Positions 41,741-42,205 of a stretch of 42,205 nucleotides of DNA are shown here, piece after piece. The stretch spans positions 1 to 42,205 of the forward strand of contig CABSAN010000015.1 in NCBI GenBank assembly GCA_902475785.1, given 5' to 3'. The position numbers and the translations under genes were made by a program. Origin of the DNA: an uncultured Collinsella sp. (lineage in GTDB: Bacteria; Actinomycetota; Coriobacteriia; Coriobacteriales; Coriobacteriaceae). A model generated the notes under the pieces. That model saw only the letters and a program-made list of their open reading frames with translations. It searched no databases and was not told the DNA's origin. Position 1 is the first letter of the stretch. The number at the start of each line of letters is the position of its first letter.

Positions 41741-41769
41741 GACACCTCAGAGGCGGGCGATGCTACAAT
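41739..41769 (+). promoter_or_regulatory. Promoter of the LacI-family gene
   Basis: TTGACA (41739-41744) and TACAAT (41764-41769), spacer 19 bp, longer than the ideal 17. 35 bases before the ATG. Confidence 0.6.
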
Positions 41770-41804
41770 CTGGCTTGTACTTGAAACGCATCAAAGGGGC
41801 CGCT

Positions 41805-42205
41805 ATGGCAAAGGTTAAAATCAGCGACGTCGCGCGCGAAGCCGGGGTTTCGTTGGGCACGGTTTCCAACGCGCTCAACCATCCCGAAAAGCTGCGCCCC
41901 GAGACCCTCAAGCTCATTAACGAGACCATCAATCGCCTTGGCTACCTGCCCAACCAAAGCGCTCGTCAGCTCGCGGGCGGTGCCACCAAGTCCTTTGGCT
42001 TGGTGCTCCCCCGTCTCGACCACGGTTTTTCGCTCCAAATTGCCAGCGGCGCCCATAACGAGGCCCGCAAGCACGGTTACGACCTGCTCATCGCCAACGC
42101 CGATAACGACGATATTCTCCAAGACCATTACCTGCGTTACTTTATGGGCACGCAAATGTCCGGAGTCATGGTTCAGCCCATGGCATCCCCCGACTGGCAC
42201 CCCGC
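41805..42205 (+). CDS. LacI-family transcriptional regulator, N-terminal part (cut by the window end)
   Basis: 133 residues are visible. The N-terminal HTH and hinge are typical: KISDVAREAGVSLGTVSNAL (residues 4-23), NHPEKLRPETLKLI, and RLGYLPNQSARQLAGG with the hinge. The start of the sugar-binding-type domain follows (KSFGLVLPRLDHGFSLQIAS, GYDLLIANADNDD). GGGG lies about 7 bases before the ATG at 41805. The effector and regulated genes lie beyond the window. A palindrome overlaps its promoter. Confidence 0.93.
   Translation, partial: MAKVKISDVAREAGVSLGTVSNALNHPEKLRPETLKLINETINRLGYLPNQSARQLAGGATKSFGLVLPRLDHGFSLQIASGAHNEARKHGYDLLIANADNDDILQDHYLRYFMGTQMSGVMVQPMASPDWHP

Overview
The window is chromosomal DNA from a high-GC Gram-positive bacterium, most likely a Collinsella or close relative (Coriobacteriia). 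The evidence is the protein style, class B sortase with SPATG- and LAGTGD-type anchors, a KdpD/KdpE pair beside a Kup transporter, two heterodimeric ABC exporters, and a dense scatter of short palindromic repeats between genes. This assignment is by recognition; no search was run. I see no phage, insertion sequence or transposase gene.

Layout. 1-630: C-terminal end of the 23S rRNA methyltransferase RlmKL. 725-5464: potassium block on the minus strand (kdpE, a KdpD-like kinase, a small membrane protein, kup). 5624-9014: a nitroreductase-like protein and, on the plus strand, an LTA-synthase-type phosphoglycerol transferase. 9040-14433: an accessory-looking module with a 1366-residue wall-anchored surface protein between two arrays of 61-62 bp repeats, with related hairpin terminators in inverted orientation at the outer edges. 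14476-19370: a flavodoxin-like protein, an ABC exporter pair and SRP RNA. 19425-19793: stacked palindromes. 19810-21732: a TadA-glycerate kinase fusion and tRNA-Ser(UGA). 21736-26561: TetR regulator, LemA, branched-chain aminotransferase, DedA and CysE. 26672-30913: a MarR-controlled second ABC exporter operon. 31081-35864: an unknown small protein, a second nitroreductase, and an envelope cluster (SPATG surface protein, class B sortase, LCP ligase, single-pass membrane protein). 35949-39361: a degenerate enhancer-binding-type regulator, a YeiH transporter and a GntR regulator. 39481-41328: glmS. 41482-41740: four stacked palindromes. 41805-end: a LacI-family regulator cut by the window edge.

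How genes work together. kdpDE and kup suggest potassium sensing and uptake. Envelope building is spread over the LTA-synthase-like enzyme, LCP protein, sortase, its SPATG substrate, the LAGTGD giant protein and GlmS, which makes glucosamine-6-phosphate for peptidoglycan. Each ABC operon pairs one subunit with a degenerate Walker B (DDS) and one canonical subunit (DEA), as in TM287/288-like heterodimers. The MarR operon has two identical-core operator dyads at its promoter, a clear autoregulation circuit.

The least explained part is the repeat landscape. Two 61-62 bp arrays bracket the giant surface gene and share unit order, implying block duplication. At least four other hairpin families and several composite palindromes (a terminator hairpin inside a longer outer inverted repeat) occupy gene ends.
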